A DNA stretch of 64,000 bases from Phaeobacter sp. 11ANDIMAR09 (GTDB lineage: Bacteria; Pseudomonadota; Alphaproteobacteria; Rhodobacterales; Rhodobacteraceae), in assembly GCF_001294455.1 (NCBI RefSeq), contig NZ_LIKT01000017.1:1-64000 (forward strand), given 5' to 3'. Of this stretch, positions 36,798-47,521 are shown in pieces. Numbering within the stretch: the stretch's first letter is position 1; each line of letters opens with the position of its first letter. Made by a program: the position numbers and the translations under genes. The notes under the pieces were generated by a model, which saw nothing but the letters and a program-made list of their open reading frames with translations, ran no database searches and had not been told where the DNA came from.

Positions 36798-37442
36798 ATG
36801 GCAAAGCAACTCGATTATCATACCATCCGCGAGATCTTTTCGCGGTTTCAGGCAGCAGAACCAGAGCCCAAGGGCGAATTGGAGCATGTCAATGTCTACA
36901 CCCTGGTGGTGGCCGTCGCCCTGTCGGCGCAGGCCACTGATGCCGGGGTGAACAAGGCCACACGCGCCCTGTTCAAAATCGCCGATACACCACAAAAGAT
37001 GCTGGACCTTGGCATCGAAGGCGTCACCGAACATATCAAAACCATCGGTTTGTTCCGGCAAAAGGCCAAGAATGTCATCAAGCTCAGCCAGATCCTGGTG
37101 GATGACTATGGTGGCGAAGTGCCCAACTCCCGCGCGGCCCTGCAATCCCTGCCTGGTGTCGGGCGCAAAACGGCCAATGTGGTATTGAACATGTGGTGGC
37201 ATCAGCCCGCCCAGGCTGTCGACACCCATATCTTTCGCGTCGGCAACCGGTCCGGCATTGCGCCGGGCAAAGATGTCGATGCGGTCGAACGCGCCGTCGA
37301 GGACAATATTCCTGCTGATTTCCAGCAACACGCTCATCACTGGCTGATCCTGCACGGGCGCTATCACTGCAAGGCGCGCAAGCCGCTCTGTGGCACCTGT
37401 CTGATCCGCGATCTCTGTCAATACGAGGACAAGAACCTATGA
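36798..37442 (+). CDS. nth: Endonuclease III
   Basis: A 214-residue DNA glycosylase/AP lyase removing oxidised pyrimidines. The helix-hairpin-helix LPGVGRKTANVVLN carries the catalytic Lys, VDTHIFRVGNR the catalytic Asp, and the C-terminal [4Fe-4S] ligands follow C-x6-C-x2-C-x5-C (YHCKARKPLCGTCLIRDLC). It is the first gene of an operon with a PfkB kinase, overlapping it by ATGA. Confidence 0.96.
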   Translation: MAKQLDYHTIREIFSRFQAAEPEPKGELEHVNVYTLVVAVALSAQATDAGVNKATRALFKIADTPQKMLDLGIEGVTEHIKTIGLFRQKAKNVIKLSQILVDDYGGEVPNSRAALQSLPGVGRKTANVVLNMWWHQPAQAVDTHIFRVGNRSGIAPGKDVDAVERAVEDNIPADFQQHAHHWLILHGRYHCKARKPLCGTCLIRDLCQYEDKNL

Positions 37443-38428
37443 AAACCTATCAAATCGTTGGCATCGGCAATGCGGTTGTCGACGTGATCTCGCAGAGCGA
37501 TGACAGCTTTCTCGCCCATATGGGCATCGAGAAGGGCATCATGCAGCTGATCGAGCGGGATCGTGGTGAAGTGCTCTATGGTGCCATGGAAAATCGGGTA
37601 CAGACGCCTGGTGGTTCTGTTGCAAATACCATTGCGGGCGCAGGTGCGCTCGGTCTGGATGCCGCCTTTATCGGTCGGGTGCATGACGATGCCTTGGGGC
37701 ATTTCTATGCCGATGCGATGAATGAAGACGGGGTGGATTTTGTCAATCCGCCCGTTGCAGGCGGCGAGCTGCCAACCTCGCGCTCGATGATCTTTGTCTC
37801 GCCGGATGGCGAACGGTCGATGAATACCTATCTGGGGATCTCCTCCGAGCTGAGCAGCAAGGATGTGCCCAACGCGGTGGCCGGCAGTGCTCAGATCATG
37901 TTCCTGGAGGGCTATCTCTTTGACAAGGACAAAGGCAAGAGCGCCTTTATGGAAGCGGCCCGTGATTGCCGCAAAGGCGGCGGCAAATCCGGCATCGCCA
38001 TTTCCGACCCTTTCTGCGTTGAACGCCATCGGGCGGATTTCTTGTCGCTGATCGAAAATGATCTGGATTTTGTCATCGGCAATGAGGACGAAATCAAATC
38101 CCTATTCGAAACCGATGATCTGGACGCTGCTCTGGCCAAGACAAGCGCGATCTGCCCGCTGGTGGTCTGCACCCGTTCGGGCGACGGGGTCACCGTGATT
38201 GGGAACGGCGCCCGGATCGACGTGCCGGTGACCAAAGTGGTGCCAGTCGATGCAACCGGAGCCGGCGATCAGTTTGCCGCAGGTTTTCTGTTTGGCCTGG
38301 CCACCGGCCGCGATCTGGAAACCTGTGCCAAGATCGGCAATATCTGCGCCGCCGAGGTGATCAGCCACATCGGGCCGCGCCCCGAAGCAAATATGCAAGA
38401 CCTGCTGCGCGAAGCGGGCCTGCTCTAA
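37439..38428 (+). CDS. PfkB-family kinase, adenosine-kinase-like
   Basis: A 329-residue ribokinase-fold enzyme. The N-terminal GNAVVDVISQ, PGGSVANTIAGAGALG and the C-terminal DATGAGDQFAAGFLFGLATG (catalytic Asp and anion hole) are the two PfkB signatures. The overall shape is nearest to adenosine kinases and related nucleoside or sugar kinases of alphaproteobacteria; the substrate is not certain. The start overlaps the nth stop. A family 2 repeat follows at 38457-38513. Confidence 0.88.
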   Translation: MKTYQIVGIGNAVVDVISQSDDSFLAHMGIEKGIMQLIERDRGEVLYGAMENRVQTPGGSVANTIAGAGALGLDAAFIGRVHDDALGHFYADAMNEDGVDFVNPPVAGGELPTSRSMIFVSPDGERSMNTYLGISSELSSKDVPNAVAGSAQIMFLEGYLFDKDKGKSAFMEAARDCRKGGGKSGIAISDPFCVERHRADFLSLIENDLDFVIGNEDEIKSLFETDDLDAALAKTSAICPLVVCTRSGDGVTVIGNGARIDVPVTKVVPVDATGAGDQFAAGFLFGLATGRDLETCAKIGNICAAEVISHIGPRPEANMQDLLREAGLL

Positions 38429-38456
38429 GCAAAGGCCTGTCGCCGAACAGCACAGC

Positions 38457-38513
38457 GGGCGGCTCCCGCCCGTCGCCCCTATCGCCATAGGCGAGAGGGC
38501 TCCCGTTGGGCCC
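38457..38513 (-). repeat. Structured intergenic repeat, family 2, copy C
   Basis: Read on the minus strand the order is GGGCCCAACGGGAG (38500-38513 complement), a hairpin TCGCCTATGGCGATAGGGGCGA-like stem (38473-38494, arms about eight bases), and CGGGCGGGAGCC (38461-38472). These are the same blocks as copies A, B and D. It lies between convergent genes. Confidence 0.7.
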
Positions 38514-38566
38514 GGCGCGGGCCGGCCCAGCCGCCCCGCGTCACCGCCCCTGTCCCGGGTTTGTCC

Positions 38567-39067
38567 TTAGTCCAGGGCCTGATCCACTGCGATCTGAGCG
38601 CGCGACAACAGAACCTGAAAGGCTTCGCGCTCTGCGCGCGGCATTGCCGCCAGCAAGGTTTCCTGTGTCGCCACATGCGCCTCCAGAACCTGATCAATCA
38701 AATCCAGCCCCTCGGCGCTCAGCTCAATCAGAAAACTGCGGCTGTCGTCAGGATTGATCTGGCGCTGCACCAGGCCTTCGGATTCGAGGCGGGAAATGCG
38801 GTTGGTCATGGTGCCCGAGGTCACCATCGTGGCTTCGAGCAAGTTCCCCGGCGACAACCGGTAAGGGGCGCCCGCACGGCGTAGGGTCGCCAGCACGTCA
38901 AATTTGGCAGCATTCAGCCCAAAGCGCGCAAAGGTCGCCTGCATGCCCGCCTGATAGGAAAGGTAGAGTCGCGCAACCCGCCCGATGATACCCATGGCGT
39001 TAACGTCCAGGTCCGGCCGCTCCCGCGCCCATTGCTCGGTTATGAAGTCCACATGATCCATGCACAT
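38567..39067 (-). CDS. MarR-family transcriptional regulator
   Basis: A 166-residue winged-helix protein. ATG 39067 follows GAGG by eight bases; ATG 39061 is also possible. The DNA-binding part is FDVLATLRRAGAPYRLSPGNL, then the recognition helix region TSGTMTNRISRLESEGLV and the wing NPDDSRSFLIELS. It is divergent from an EamA exporter with 76 bp between start codons, and that gap contains two copies of an inverted repeat. It very probably represses itself and the exporter; the inducer is unknown. Confidence 0.9.
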   Translation of the reverse strand: MCMDHVDFITEQWARERPDLDVNAMGIIGRVARLYLSYQAGMQATFARFGLNAAKFDVLATLRRAGAPYRLSPGNLLEATMVTSGTMTNRISRLESEGLVQRQINPDDSRSFLIELSAEGLDLIDQVLEAHVATQETLLAAMPRAEREAFQVLLSRAQIAVDQALD

Positions 39068-39083
39068 AGTCTGTGCCTCATTT

Positions 39084-39125
39084 ATCTTGAAGTCAAGATT
39101 TAAACGGTTATCTTCACATCAAGAT
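39084..39125. promoter_or_regulatory. Double MarR operator
   Basis: ATCTTGA-AG-TCAAGAT (39084-39099) is an exact inverted repeat, and ATCTTCA-CA-TCAAGAT (39110-39125) is the same with one mismatch. The centres are 26 bp apart. Both lie between the divergent marR-type and eamA-type genes. Confidence 0.8.
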
Positions 39126-39143
39126 ACTTATAGGAGACATGAG

Positions 39144-40007
39144 ATGACCCGTATGGACCTGCTGTACACCGCTCTTGCCCCGGCCATCTGGGGCAGCAGC
39201 TACATCGTGACGACCAGCCTGTTGCCGGGCCAGTCCCCTTTGCTGGTGGCACTGTTGCGCGCGCTGCCCGCCGGGCTGATCCTCCTGCTGTTCGTCCGAC
39301 AGCTGCCCTCCCTTGCCTGGATGCCAAAACTGCTGATTCTGGCGGCGCTGAACTTTTCCCTGTTCTGGACCCTGCTCTTTGTCTCGGCCTATCGGCTGCC
39401 GGGTGGGGTGGCCGCAACCCTGGGGGCGGCGCAGCCGCTCTTGGTGGTTTTCTTCTCTGCCTATGCTCTCAAGACCCCCATCCGACCCTCCGCCTTATTG
39501 GCAGCCGCGCTGAGCATCTTTGGCGTCGCCCTGCTGGTGCTGACCCCGGCTGCAAGACTGGATCTTTGGGGGATTCTGGCAGGACTGGGCGGCGCCGCAT
39601 CCATGGCGGCGGGAGTGGTTCTGAGCCGCAAATGGCAGCCCCCGGTCCCGCCACTCACCTTTACCGCCTGGCAGTTGACCGCTGGGGGTCTGTTGCTGCT
39701 TCCCTTTGTTGCCCCGAATCTCGGCGCTATTGCCGCGCTCACCGCGACCAATCTCATCGGCCTTGCCTATATGAGCCTGATCGGCGGTGCCCTAACCTAT
39801 GTCCTGTGGTTTCGCGGTCTCGCTCGGATCGAACCTGCAAAGGTCTCTTTGCTGGGGGTACTCAGCCCGCTCACAGCCGTCATCCTGGGCTGGGTCTTAC
39901 TGGCCGAAGATCTGACAGCTGCGCAGATTGCGGGCGCCACGCTCGCCCTGTTCAGCCTGTGGCTGGGACAAAGCGATCTGAACCTGAAACGCCGCTCACC
40001 AGCCTAG
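39144..40007 (+). CDS. DMT-superfamily (EamA) exporter under MarR control
   Basis: A 287-residue membrane protein with about ten helices in two EamA repeats (PAIWGSSYIVTTSLLPGQSP at the first helix, and WILAGLGGAASMAAGVV-type helix opening the second). ATG 39144 follows AGGAGA; the frame opens earlier at 39060, across the operator region. The paired MarR gene and operators suggest inducible efflux of a toxic or signalling compound. The substrate cannot be told. Confidence 0.88.
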   Translation: MTRMDLLYTALAPAIWGSSYIVTTSLLPGQSPLLVALLRALPAGLILLLFVRQLPSLAWMPKLLILAALNFSLFWTLLFVSAYRLPGGVAATLGAAQPLLVVFFSAYALKTPIRPSALLAAALSIFGVALLVLTPAARLDLWGILAGLGGAASMAAGVVLSRKWQPPVPPLTFTAWQLTAGGLLLLPFVAPNLGAIAALTATNLIGLAYMSLIGGALTYVLWFRGLARIEPAKVSLLGVLSPLTAVILGWVLLAEDLTAAQIAGATLALFSLWLGQSDLNLKRRSPA

Positions 40008-40018
40008 GCCAATTTGGG

Positions 40019-40043
40019 GCAGGCCTTTAACCTAGGCCTGCCG
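40019..40043. terminator. Hairpin between the convergent eamA and rppH genes
   Basis: GGCAGGCC (40019-40026) pairs exactly with GGCCTGCC (40036-40043) over a 9-base loop. There is no T-run, but the place between two convergent stop codons 38 bp apart suits a bidirectional terminator. Confidence 0.5.
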
Positions 40044-40045
40044 CG

Positions 40046-40528
40046 TCAGAAATGCGCCGCAAATTCCTGCACGACGCGGGCATAGACTTCCCGTTTAAAA
40101 GGAACAATCTTTTCAACCAGTTGATCCACCGGCTGCCAGCACCAATCCGAAAACTCAGGGTGTTCGGTTTCGATATCCACCTGATCATCCTGGCCAAGAA
40201 AGCGCATCAGATACCATTTCTGTTCCTGACCGCGGTACTTACCACCCCAGAATTTGGGCACCACATCATGGGGCAGATCATAGGGCAGCCACCCATCGCT
40301 TTCAGCAATGATCTCAACCAAGTCCTGCGTGACACCGGTTTCTTCTTCCAGCTCCCGCAGGGCTGCGACCCGGGCGTCCTCCCCTCGGTCAATCCCGCCC
40401 TGTGGCATCTGCCATGCGTCCTGAAACCGATCCTTGCGCTGCGCCACAAAGACATGATTGGCCGCATTCACCAGCATGATGCCTACATTGGGGCGATAGG
40501 GCAGCTTTGCAATTTCTTCGGGCGTCAT
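40046..40528 (-). CDS. rppH: RNA pyrophosphohydrolase RppH
   Basis: A 160-residue Nudix hydrolase. ATG 40528 follows GAGGAGA. The Nudix box is [20 protein letters not shown], cited up to its metal-binding glutamates, and [11 protein letters not shown] and WQMPQGG are typical of RppH. It removes pyrophosphate from the 5' end of mRNA and so starts decay. The C-terminal [12 protein letters not shown] matches the family. Confidence 0.93.
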   Translation of the reverse strand: MTPEEIAKLPYRPNVGIMLVNAANHVFVAQRKDRFQDAWQMPQGGIDRGEDARVAALRELEEETGVTQDLVEIIAESDGWLPYDLPHDVVPKFWGGKYRGQEQKWYLMRFLGQDDQVDIETEHPEFSDWCWQPVDQLVEKIVPFKREVYARVVQEFAAHF

Positions 40529-40675
40529 TCTGGTCTCCTCGGGCATTGGTGCCAGGGCAAGAACAGCCGTGGCACAACACTGTAATGCATCGCGGCAATG
40601 CAATGTCTCTCTCGGCTTCCCTTAGACCCTGTGTCGTCAGGGCAGGCAAGGGGGTGACGCCGCGTTTCACGGTGA

Positions 40676-42754
<2,079 letters not shown>

Positions 42755-42835
42755 GCTGCCACAGCCGCTCTGAAAGCCAGTCCTCCCGCGCCCGCAGATG
42801 TCCTGGCCTTGGGCCAGGCCACCTTCCGTGCGACC

Positions 42836-42920
42836 TTGGGGGTAGCGCCGCGCGCTTTACGCGCGGCGCTACCCCCAACGGGAGGCGGCTTTGCCAAAAG
42901 CCAACGACGGGCGGGAGCCC
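42836..42920 (+). repeat. Structured intergenic repeat, family 2, copy B
   Basis: A perfect 19-bp stem: 42836-42854 with 42860-42878, loop CTTTA. Then CAACGGGAGG, a hairpin GGCTTT (42887-42892)/AAAGCC (42897-42902), and CGGGCGGGAGCCC (42908-42920). It is the strongest fold of the four copies and lies between convergent genes, so it may also terminate both. Confidence 0.8.
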
Positions 42921-42931
42921 CCCTTGATAGA

Positions 42932-43282
42932 TCAATCCACAGCATGGGAGGCTCTGCTATCTGCAGGCGCCTCCTCCCGGTCCTGCAGGCCATAATCACG
43001 CAGCACTTCAGCCACCCTGAGCCGATAGTTGGCAAAGATGCCCTGGCGGCCTTTGCTTTGTGCGGCGCGGTGCTCAGCCAATTGTCGCCATTTCAGCACC
43101 GCTGCCTCATCGCGGAAGAAAGACAGGGACAGCAGCTTGTCTGGCTGGCTGAGGCTCTGGAAGCGTTCCACGGACAAAAAACCATCCACCTGTTCCAGCA
43201 GGGGTTTCAGCTCGCTGGCAATCTCCAGATAGCTGGCCTTTTGCCCCTCGGCGATCTCAACTTCAAAGATGACAGCAATCAC
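42932..43282 (-). CDS. Antibiotic-biosynthesis-monooxygenase (ABM) domain protein
   Basis: About 116 residues from GTG 43282, which lies seven bases after AGGAG. The ferredoxin-like ABM fold shows as VIAVIFEVEIAEGQKASYLE, LEQVDGFLSVERF, KLLSLSFFRDEAAVLKWRQL and GIFANYRLRVAEVLRDYG. Such small dimeric proteins are haem-degrading enzymes, quinol monooxygenases or stress proteins; the substrate is unknown. The start overlaps the end of the preceding gene by four bases (GTGA). The C-terminal ~20 residues are charged and probably disordered. Confidence 0.8.
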   Translation of the reverse strand: MIAVIFEVEIAEGQKASYLEIASELKPLLEQVDGFLSVERFQSLSQPDKLLSLSFFRDEAAVLKWRQLAEHRAAQSKGRQGIFANYRLRVAEVLRDYGLQDREEAPADSRASHAVD

Positions 43283-43614
43283 CTGCGCGCTCCTGTAGTG
43301 GGTGCATTTGGCGCTGAGGCCAGTTTCAAAAAGCTGCGCTCCTCGCGCAGGATAAACCGCTCTTTCTGGGCAAAGGCGTAGTTTTCCTGCCCCAGAGGGT
43401 CGGCGGCCAATCGCGCCCGATAGGCCTCGTAGCTGGCCAGATCCGCAATATTGTAAATCCCATAGGCCTGGGTTGCCGACCCTTCGTGCGGCGCAAAATA
43501 GCCGATCAAATCGGCACCGTTGCGCGGAATGGCCCGCCCCCAATTCTGCGCATAGCGACGAAAATCCTCCGTCTTGGTCGGATCGATCTGATAGCGGATA
43601 ATACAGGTGAGCAT
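43279..43614 (-). CDS. NIPSNAP-type small protein
   Basis: A 111-residue protein starting MLTCIIRYQIDPTK with the NIPSNAP/dimeric alpha-beta barrel features RYAQNWGRAIPRNGADLIGY and AYGIYNIADLASYEAYRARL. Members of this family are small cytoplasmic proteins of unclear function, some bound to metabolic enzymes. It is translationally coupled to the ABM gene. ATG 43614 follows AAGGACC. Confidence 0.82.
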   Translation of the reverse strand: MLTCIIRYQIDPTKTEDFRRYAQNWGRAIPRNGADLIGYFAPHEGSATQAYGIYNIADLASYEAYRARLAADPLGQENYAFAQKERFILREERSFLKLASAPNAPTTGARR

Positions 43615-43765
43615 TCTGAGGTCCTTTGTGCTTGAGCACCCCGTTCATAGCCCGCAATGGAAACAAAACGCTTCGGTCCAGAGCGAACCCTTTGCGACAC
43701 GCCCAGCCCCCCTTTGCCAGGCAGCGCGACGACAGCCGCGCTGCAACACCAAGTCCACCTCTTGT

Positions 43766-44221
43766 CTAATCCGTGACGGTAATGGTGATCACATCCGAAA
43801 CGACCGGAGTGCTATGAGGGACATGACCCAGATCCCCCATCACCAGCTGCAAAGTATGCGCGCCTGGTGCCAGCTCCACTGTGGTTTCGGTCTGACCGCC
43901 ACCAAAATGCAGGTGGTTCTCATCCGCCGGAATGCCATAGGACAATTCATCTGCGCCATCCTCGCCCTGCCCCAAAGGCGGGCGGTCGATCAGCAGATGA
44001 TGGTGCCCGGTATTTTCCTTTTCTGTCCCGGCTGGCGCAACCCCCATGCCCGACAGACCAAAGACCACCTTCACGGGCGAGCTCACCTCTGCCCCATCGG
44101 TGAGATTGACGATATAGACCCGCGCCTCCGGATTTGCGGCGGTCTCGCCGCCGGCCCAGAGGGGCGACGTCAATAGAGTTGCAAAACAGAGTGCGGCACC
44201 AAGTGCTGTGAAACGTTTCAT
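43766..44221 (-). CDS. DUF4399 periplasmic protein
   Basis: A 151-residue exported protein. ATG 44221 follows GGGAGGAA; the frame also has a start at 44236. A signal peptide ends near TSPLWAGG. The mature part is the DUF4399 domain: ARVYIVNLTDGAEVSSPVKV, NTGHHHLLID, ADENHLHFGGGQTE and LAPGAHTLQLVMGD. Several histidines (GHHHLLID and NHLHFG) could hold a metal, perhaps copper, but the function is not established. Confidence 0.85.
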   Translation of the reverse strand: MKRFTALGAALCFATLLTSPLWAGGETAANPEARVYIVNLTDGAEVSSPVKVVFGLSGMGVAPAGTEKENTGHHHLLIDRPPLGQGEDGADELSYGIPADENHLHFGGGQTETTVELAPGAHTLQLVMGDLGHVPHSTPVVSDVITITVTD

Positions 44222-44424
44222 ACTTATTCCTCCCAAACCAATTAACCCAGCCAGCTTAGCCGATTGGGTGCAAAATCAAAGCCAGTGTCATTCACGTTTT
44301 ATCCAGCCCCTTCCGTACAGCCCTGTTTTTAAAACGGGTCATTGCGACCCAAAGCCGGAAAATCCGCTTGCCGTAGCCCCTGTCCCCTATCAGGGTGCAG
44401 GGGACCACACCCCTCGAGGCTCCA

Positions 44425-45342
44425 ATGATCTTTGCCACAATCCTTCTGGGCCTCATCCCCAGCTTTTTGATGGTTGCCATCGGTGGGTTGGTTCGCAACC
44501 GCCTCAGCCCCGAAGCCTGGCAAGGGTTGGACCGGCTCAACTTTGAAGTCCTGTTTCCGGCTTTGCTGTTCTTTGCGGCCTGCGGGCGCCCGATCGCGCC
44601 GATTGAAGTGCTGCGTATCGGACCGGCTGTTTGGGCAATCATCGGATTGGCGCTCGCCTTGGGCTATCTGGCCCGCCGATTGGGGCCGGACAGCTTTCTT
44701 GATTTTGCCGGGGCCTGGCAGACAAGTTGGCGCTTCAACACTGCCATCGCCTTTGTCGCGATCCCTACCCTCGACCCTGCCCTGATCGGGCAGATGGCCA
44801 TTGCCGTAGGGATGGCTGTTCCCGTGGCCAATATTCTGGCGGTCACAGCCCTGTCGCGCGGCGGTAGTCTGTCCTTTGTTTCCACCCTTAGAAAAGTCAT
44901 GGGCAACCCATTCCTGATTGCCTCCGTGGCTGGGGTTGCGGTCGGGGTTTCCAGCTACAAGATCCCAGCGCCACTTCTGGCCCCTGCCGAAATGCTGGCA
45001 AAGGCCGCCATTCCCATTGCTCTGCTCTCAATTGGTGCCACGATGAATTGGCGCGCGCTGACGCGGCTTGACCGTTTCAACGGCACCCTGTGTCTGGTGC
45101 GACTGGTCCTGGTCCCAGCAATCGTGTTTGGCCTCTGCCTGGCCTTGCCGCTCGGCGACGCGCTGTCGGCAGTCTTCATCCTGTTTGCCGCTTTGCCAAC
45201 CGCCTCGGCGGCGCATGTGCTGGCTTCTGGTTTTGGCGCGGATCGCAGATTGGTCGCCACCTTGATTGCGCAATCTACTTTGCTGGCTGCGGTGACATTG
45301 CCCCTGTGGATCCTGGCTACCAAGCTGGCTTTCCTGAACTAA
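44425..45342 (+). CDS. AEC-family transporter
   Basis: A 305-residue membrane protein with about ten helices of the auxin-efflux-carrier family (IPSFLMVAIGGLVRNRL at the N-terminus and PTASAAHVLASGFGADRRLV with the conserved helix 9 region). These carriers move organic acids or amino acids. ATG 44425 gives MIFATILLGLIPSF; the start at 44395 lacks a ribosome-binding site. It is followed 145 bp later by a LysR gene, which may or may not control it. Confidence 0.85.
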   Translation: MIFATILLGLIPSFLMVAIGGLVRNRLSPEAWQGLDRLNFEVLFPALLFFAACGRPIAPIEVLRIGPAVWAIIGLALALGYLARRLGPDSFLDFAGAWQTSWRFNTAIAFVAIPTLDPALIGQMAIAVGMAVPVANILAVTALSRGGSLSFVSTLRKVMGNPFLIASVAGVAVGVSSYKIPAPLLAPAEMLAKAAIPIALLSIGATMNWRALTRLDRFNGTLCLVRLVLVPAIVFGLCLALPLGDALSAVFILFAALPTASAAHVLASGFGADRRLVATLIAQSTLLAAVTLPLWILATKLAFLN

Positions 45343-45487
45343 AAGCCAAATTCAGCCCCATTGTGCAAGTGTTTCCAGGGACGGAACGATAGCGGGAAAA
45401 CCCTGCAATTATCCCACCACCGCCCCGTTCTTGCCCGAATTCAACGCCAAACACAGGTCCAGAAGAGGCAAAGAGAGGACCCTGTTG

Positions 45488-46405
45488 ATGGATCGACTGA
45501 CCGAAATGGAAGCCTTTGCCAATGTCGTGGACCAAGGCGGGTTCACCGACGCGGCAAAGAAGATGGGGATTTCAAAATCCGCAGTATCAAAACATGTCTC
45601 GAGTCTGGAGACCCGCCTCGGCGCCCGGTTGTTAAACCGCACCACCCGCCGCGTCTCGCCCACCGAAATTGGCCTGGCCTATTATGACCGCGCCCGTCGG
45701 GTGCTGAATGATGCGGGCGAGGCCGACGCACTGGTGTCTTCGATGCAATCCGCCCCTTCGGGCCTGCTGCGGATCTCTGTGGCAACCGATTTTGGCGTCA
45801 ACCACCTGTCGCCGGTGCTCTCAGACTTCCTGCGGGACTTCCCGGACATCACCGTCAACATGGTGCTCAACAACCGCTACGTCGAGCTGATTTCCGAAGG
45901 CTTTGACATGGCCCTGCGCATCGGGGAACTAGAAGACAGCTCGCTCAAAGCCCGCAAGCTCACCGAGACCACCAAGCGGATGATTGCCTCTCCCAGCTAC
46001 CTCGAGCAATTTGGCCGACCGCAAAAGATCGACGATCTCAACACCCACAAGCTGCTGCATTACTCCAACCAGTCCAGTGGCAATGTCTGGAAAATCACCG
46101 CCCCGTCAGGCGAGAAGCGCCAGGTACGAACCACGGGCTGGCTGTCAGTAAACGATGGGCAATCCCTGCTCAACGCTGCGATCTCCGGTCTCGGCATCGC
46201 CTATCTGCCCAGCTATCTCTATGCTGAAGCCATGGAAGAAGGCCTCGTCGAAGACGTCATGCCCAATCTGCCAATGGAGACCCAAGGCATCTATGCGGTC
46301 TATCCTCCGGGCAAGTTTACCCAGCCCAAGGTGCGCGCCTTTATCGATTTTCTGGCGCATTCCTTTGCCGGCAAGGACAGTGAAGATTGGCGTCAGTCCG
46401 CCTGA
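45488..46405 (+). CDS. LysR-family transcriptional regulator
   Basis: A 305-residue regulator. ATG 45488 follows GAGAGGAC. The N-terminal helix-turn-helix is residues ~4-62 (AFANVVDQGGFTDAAKKMGI, SKSAVSKHVSSLETRLGARL). The remaining part is the periplasmic-binding-protein-like effector domain with SGLLRISVATDFGVNHLSP. It resembles the large CrgA/AaeR subgroup; effector and targets are unknown. A strong terminator follows. Confidence 0.9.
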   Translation: MDRLTEMEAFANVVDQGGFTDAAKKMGISKSAVSKHVSSLETRLGARLLNRTTRRVSPTEIGLAYYDRARRVLNDAGEADALVSSMQSAPSGLLRISVATDFGVNHLSPVLSDFLRDFPDITVNMVLNNRYVELISEGFDMALRIGELEDSSLKARKLTETTKRMIASPSYLEQFGRPQKIDDLNTHKLLHYSNQSSGNVWKITAPSGEKRQVRTTGWLSVNDGQSLLNAAISGLGIAYLPSYLYAEAMEEGLVEDVMPNLPMETQGIYAVYPPGKFTQPKVRAFIDFLAHSFAGKDSEDWRQSA

Positions 46406-46434
46406 TCTTCTCCGCTCCAGACGACCTTCTTTGC

Positions 46435-46468
46435 AAAACTGCTCTCGCCTCGGCGGAGCAGTTTTTTT
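46435..46468 (+). terminator. Rho-independent terminator of the LysR gene
   Basis: AAAACTGCTC (46435-46444) pairs with GAGCAGTTTT (46456-46465, followed by more T) across the loop TCGCCTCGGCG, 30 bp after the stop codon. Confidence 0.9.
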
Positions 46469-46516
46469 CATCAGGTCTCAATAAATTGGTCGCGTGAAAT
46501 CGGGTTAACAGGTAGC

Positions 46517-47521
46517 TCACATGACGAGCAGAACCACCTCTACCCGGCGGTTTTTCTCTCTGCCTGCAGCGCTGAGGTTGCTGGCAACAGGGGCCATGAA
46601 CCCGGCCCCTTCAACCAACACACGCTCTTCAGAAATTGCGTAGCTTTGGACCAAAGCCTCCTTGACCGCCTGCGCACGGCGCAGCGACAGGGACTTGTTG
46701 TCCTCCAAACTGCCAACGCTATCCGTATGGCCAACGATCAGAACCTGGGCCTTTGGCTCATCCTCCAAAAAAGCCGCAAGGGGCGCCAAACTGGCAATGG
46801 CCTCTGCCCCAAGTGTCTCGGCACCAGTGTTGAAGACCACAGCTTCCAGCACCACGTGACCCTGATCTGTCAACTGACCTGCCAGCCCGGATGTTGTCTC
46901 GCCCCGGGTCGGCTCCGGCTCGGACGCGGCCTGGAGATCGAGGGCTGTCGGCTCGGCAGAACTCAGTGTCAAAGGCGCCTGTTTGGCCGGAGCAACCTCG
47001 ATCAGTTGAATATAGGTCGTGGCACCGCTGCGCGACACCAGCAGGGAGAGGGTCCGGCGAGCTTCGGACTCAGTGTCCGTACCAACAGGCATTTGGGCCG
47101 CTAGAAAATGATAGTCCGACAGGCTGACGACCATGTCCGGGGCAGGCACCACCTCGATGCCAAAGCGAAAATCAAAGCCACCGCATTGACGGGTTTCGCA
47201 TTGAAACAGGAGGTCAAAGCCCTGATCCGCAAGCTGGCGGCGCAAAACATCCACCACTTGCAAGACAGTCACATCGCCCTGCAGATGCCAGGTTTGGCGC
47301 AGGATATGGCCCTCAATCACGCGCGTTGGGATCCCTCCCTCGCCAAAGGCACCAATTGGCAGCGCATAGGTGCCCAAAACCGTTTCACGCTGCGAGCGCG
47401 GCACCGCCCCCTCGGGCAGCTGCAACAGGGCCTGCTCCCCCGCCCGCACCTGGGGGGCAAGGGGAGAGAGCGCCAACATCAAGCTGACGCCAAGGGCCAC
47501 AACAGCTGGGCCACGCCTCAT
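46517..47521 (-). CDS. OmpA-family protein
   Basis: A 334-residue exported protein with a signal peptide (VVALGVSLMLALSPLAPQ, cleavage near VRAG). The N-terminal ~200 residues match no family I know and contain one pair of cysteines (LLFQCETRQCGG). The C-terminal ~110 residues are an OmpA-like peptidoglycan-binding domain: VLIVGHTDSVGSLEDNKSLS, RRAQAVKEAL and NRRVEVVLL. Its start overlaps the AhpD-like gene stop (ATGA). The middle of 185-215 is acidic and Thr/Glu-rich, a likely linker. Confidence 0.87.
   Translation of the reverse strand: MRRGPAVVALGVSLMLALSPLAPQVRAGEQALLQLPEGAVPRSQRETVLGTYALPIGAFGEGGIPTRVIEGHILRQTWHLQGDVTVLQVVDVLRRQLADQGFDLLFQCETRQCGGFDFRFGIEVVPAPDMVVSLSDYHFLAAQMPVGTDTESEARRTLSLLVSRSGATTYIQLIEVAPAKQAPLTLSSAEPTALDLQAASEPEPTRGETTSGLAGQLTDQGHVVLEAVVFNTGAETLGAEAIASLAPLAAFLEDEPKAQVLIVGHTDSVGSLEDNKSLSLRRAQAVKEALVQSYAISEERVLVEGAGFMAPVASNLSAAGREKNRRVEVVLLVM

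Noticed and set aside
42932-43666. A single 244-residue gene or a frameshifted fusion of ABM and NIPSNAP
   Set aside because: The upstream part of that frame reads as noise, while a GTG at 43282 with AGGAG gives a proper ABM protein and the NIPSNAP gene is intact in the overlapping frame.
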